A stretch of 25,341 nt of DNA from Prevotella sp. CAG:1092 (lineage in GTDB: Bacteria > Bacteroidota > Bacteroidia > Bacteroidales > Bacteroidaceae), in contig HF994150.1 in assembly GCA_000436915.1 (NCBI GenBank), forward strand, positions 1,578 to 26,918, in the 5' to 3' direction. The notes below the pieces were generated by a model, which saw nothing but the letters and a program-made list of their open reading frames with translations, did no database searches and was not told the DNA's origin. Below are positions 24,052 through 25,341 of this stretch, piece after piece; the first letter of the stretch is position 1, and the number at the start of each line of letters is the position of its first letter. Position numbers and translations under genes: made by a program.

Positions 24052-25218
24052 TTATGATTTAAGCTCTATACGGAAAGTAGTTCCTTTTCCTACTTCCGAC
24101 GATTTCACAAAAATCTTTCCATGATGATATTCCTCTACGATGCGCTTGGCAAGAGATAATCCTAATCCCCATCCACGCTTCTTAGTTGTAAAACCTGGGC
24201 GGAACACATTACCAATATCCTTTTTCTTAATTCCCTTTCCTGTGTCGCTTACCTCTATAGCCACAGCATCATTATTCACCATCACCTTGATATGAATACA
24301 TCCCTGTTCGCCTCCCATAGCATCAACAGCATTCTTACAAAGATTCTCAATAACCCATTCAAACAAAGAGGCATTGAGCAATACAACAACTTCATGTTCA
24401 GGAAATTCGTAAGTGATATTTATCTTCTTAGAAGTTCGTCTGTCCATATATTCTACTACATGCATAAGAACTTCCTCAAGATTTGTAGGAACAGGCTCTG
24501 GTAACGAACCGATCTTTGAGAATCTATCTGCTATCAATTGCAGTCGCTTCACATCCTTATCCATCTCAGGAATAAGTTCGTCATCAGGATAAGTCTCCTT
24601 CAATATTTCTATCCATGCCATCAAACTTGATATAGGAGTTCCCAACTGATGTGCAGTTTCCTTCGATAAACCTACCCAAACCATATTCTGCTCAGCACGT
24701 TTAGAAGTAAGCAAAGCTATAATAGCAACAACTACAAATATCAATACAATACCCAATTGTACGTAAGGGTATGCAGACAATCGCTTCAACAACACAGAAT
24801 CATCATAATAAACATCTATAAAATCCGACTTATCTGTATCATCAAAGTAAATGCGAATATCCTTATTTGAGTGCTTCAATTTTCCAGCATAATCAGAAAC
24901 AAACTGGATGCTATCAGCAGCAGACAAAGCTACAATAGTAATATTCCTATAGGTCTGCACATTACCCTGCTTATCCAAAACAACTATAGGAATAGTATTA
25001 TTCTCATTTATAACCTTCAAAACAAGATTCAAGTCAGTATTCTCATCAGCATTATTTAACGTGCGCATAGCTTCTGCCCACACCTCCATCTTATGACGTT
25101 CCTCGTTTTTAAGGTCTTCTGTCAACACATGAGAGAAATACAACGAAGCTATGGCTATCGCAAAAGCTGCAATAACCAAGAAAAATTTCACCTGTCGTAT
25201 TCTGTCTGTCCACTGCAT
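24052..25218 (-). CDS. Membrane sensor histidine kinase
   Basis: The 388-residue protein has one membrane helix at about 11-32, a periplasmic sensor of about 115 residues, a second helix at about 152-170, and a cytosolic kinase core. The phosphoacceptor is His190 in LSKETAHQLGTPISSL. The N-box is IENLCKNAVDAM, G1 is DTGKGI and G2 is RGWGLGLSLAKRIVEEY. The tight HQLGTP version of the H-box is common in Bacteroidota kinases. No response regulator gene lies in the window, so its partner is outside or unlinked. The signal is unknown. It converges with comEC across an 85-bp gap in which TTTATGATTTAA occurs twice (23975-23986 and 24051-24062), the second copy covering the kinase stop codon. Confidence 0.93.
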   Translation of the reverse strand: MQWTDRIRQVKFFLVIAAFAIAIASLYFSHVLTEDLKNEERHKMEVWAEAMRTLNNADENTDLNLVLKVINENNTIPIVVLDKQGNVQTYRNITIVALSAADSIQFVSDYAGKLKHSNKDIRIYFDDTDKSDFIDVYYDDSVLLKRLSAYPYVQLGIVLIFVVVAIIALLTSKRAEQNMVWVGLSKETAHQLGTPISSLMAWIEILKETYPDDELIPEMDKDVKRLQLIADRFSKIGSLPEPVPTNLEEVLMHVVEYMDRRTSKKINITYEFPEHEVVVLLNASLFEWVIENLCKNAVDAMGGEQGCIHIKVMVNNDAVAIEVSDTGKGIKKKDIGNVFRPGFTTKKRGWGLGLSLAKRIVEEYHHGKIFVKSSEVGKGTTFRIELKS

Positions 25219-25265
25219 AAAATATAAACGAAGATAAATCGAAAATATTGTGAGAAAAGTGAGAA

Positions 25266-25329
25266 AGAGTAAAAGGATAAAAAAGTAAAAAGGTAAAAGA
25301 GTAAAAAGGTAAAAGAGTAAAAGGGTAAA
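25266..25329. repeat. Octamer minisatellite ARRGTAAA, eight units
   Basis: Eight consecutive 8-bp units (AGAGTAAA, AGGATAAA, AAAGTAAA, AAGGTAAA, AGAGTAAA, AAGGTAAA, AGAGTAAA, AGGGTAAA) fill 25266-25329. It lies upstream of the histidine kinase start at 25218, and copy number could vary by slippage. The same unit family appears at the 3' end of dxr (11976-12006). Confidence 0.8.
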
Positions 25330-25341
25330 GGCGTATATATA

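Overview
The window looks like chromosomal DNA from a Bacteroidales bacterium, most likely Prevotellaceae (Prevotella/Segatella-like). The evidence is Bacteroidota -7 boxes of the form TAnnTTTG ahead of several genes, lipoproteins with short Cys lipoboxes, Bacteroidota-restricted families (DUF4290, DUF4923), almost no Shine-Dalgarno sequences, and the gene orders tsaB-DUF4290-murA-rimM-dxr-rseP and yicC-gmk-nadD. No rRNA, tRNA or CRISPR array was recognised.

Layout. 1-760: end of an unknown gene, a decayed lipoprotein gene, and a 22-bp-period palindromic repeat array that also contains a terminator. 790-2260: a lone AAA+/DUF4143 ATPase gene (minus strand) whose 5' leader carries four 16-bp repeats at an exact 33-bp period. 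2301-8333: the gltB-gltD glutamate synthase operon (minus) with its terminator and promoter. 8334-9562: a gene-poor stretch with a phased TTGCTTACAA cluster, one doubtful small ORF, a perfect 21-bp hairpin, a terminator-like hairpin, and a second long imperfect hairpin. 9563-16359: a minus-strand run covering tRNA t6A synthesis (tsaB), DUF4290, peptidoglycan synthesis (murA), ribosome maturation (rimM), isoprenoid synthesis (dxr), the site-2 protease rseP, and a secreted GH43-like enzyme. 16449-18513: divergent yicC-gmk-nadD, closed by a strong two-way terminator. 18624-19868: serB (minus) with a good promoter. 20105-23966: plus-strand DUF4923 lipoprotein, butyrate kinase, an unknown lipoprotein and comEC. 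24052-25218: a sensor histidine kinase (minus), followed by an octamer minisatellite at the window edge.

Most genes are core housekeeping functions: ammonia assimilation, serine, NAD, GMP, isoprenoid and cell-wall synthesis, and RNA modification or decay. The most unusual region is the ATPase locus at 661-2255. A gene of a poorly understood family lies between two different four-copy arrays whose periods (22 and 33 bp) are both multiples of 11 bp. The upstream array lies in the predicted transcribed leader, and its copies are in frame with the ATPase. Other notable points are a MurA with Asp in place of the catalytic Cys (expected to be fosfomycin-insensitive), and a GH43-like enzyme with an apparent Glu/Gln catalytic pair.
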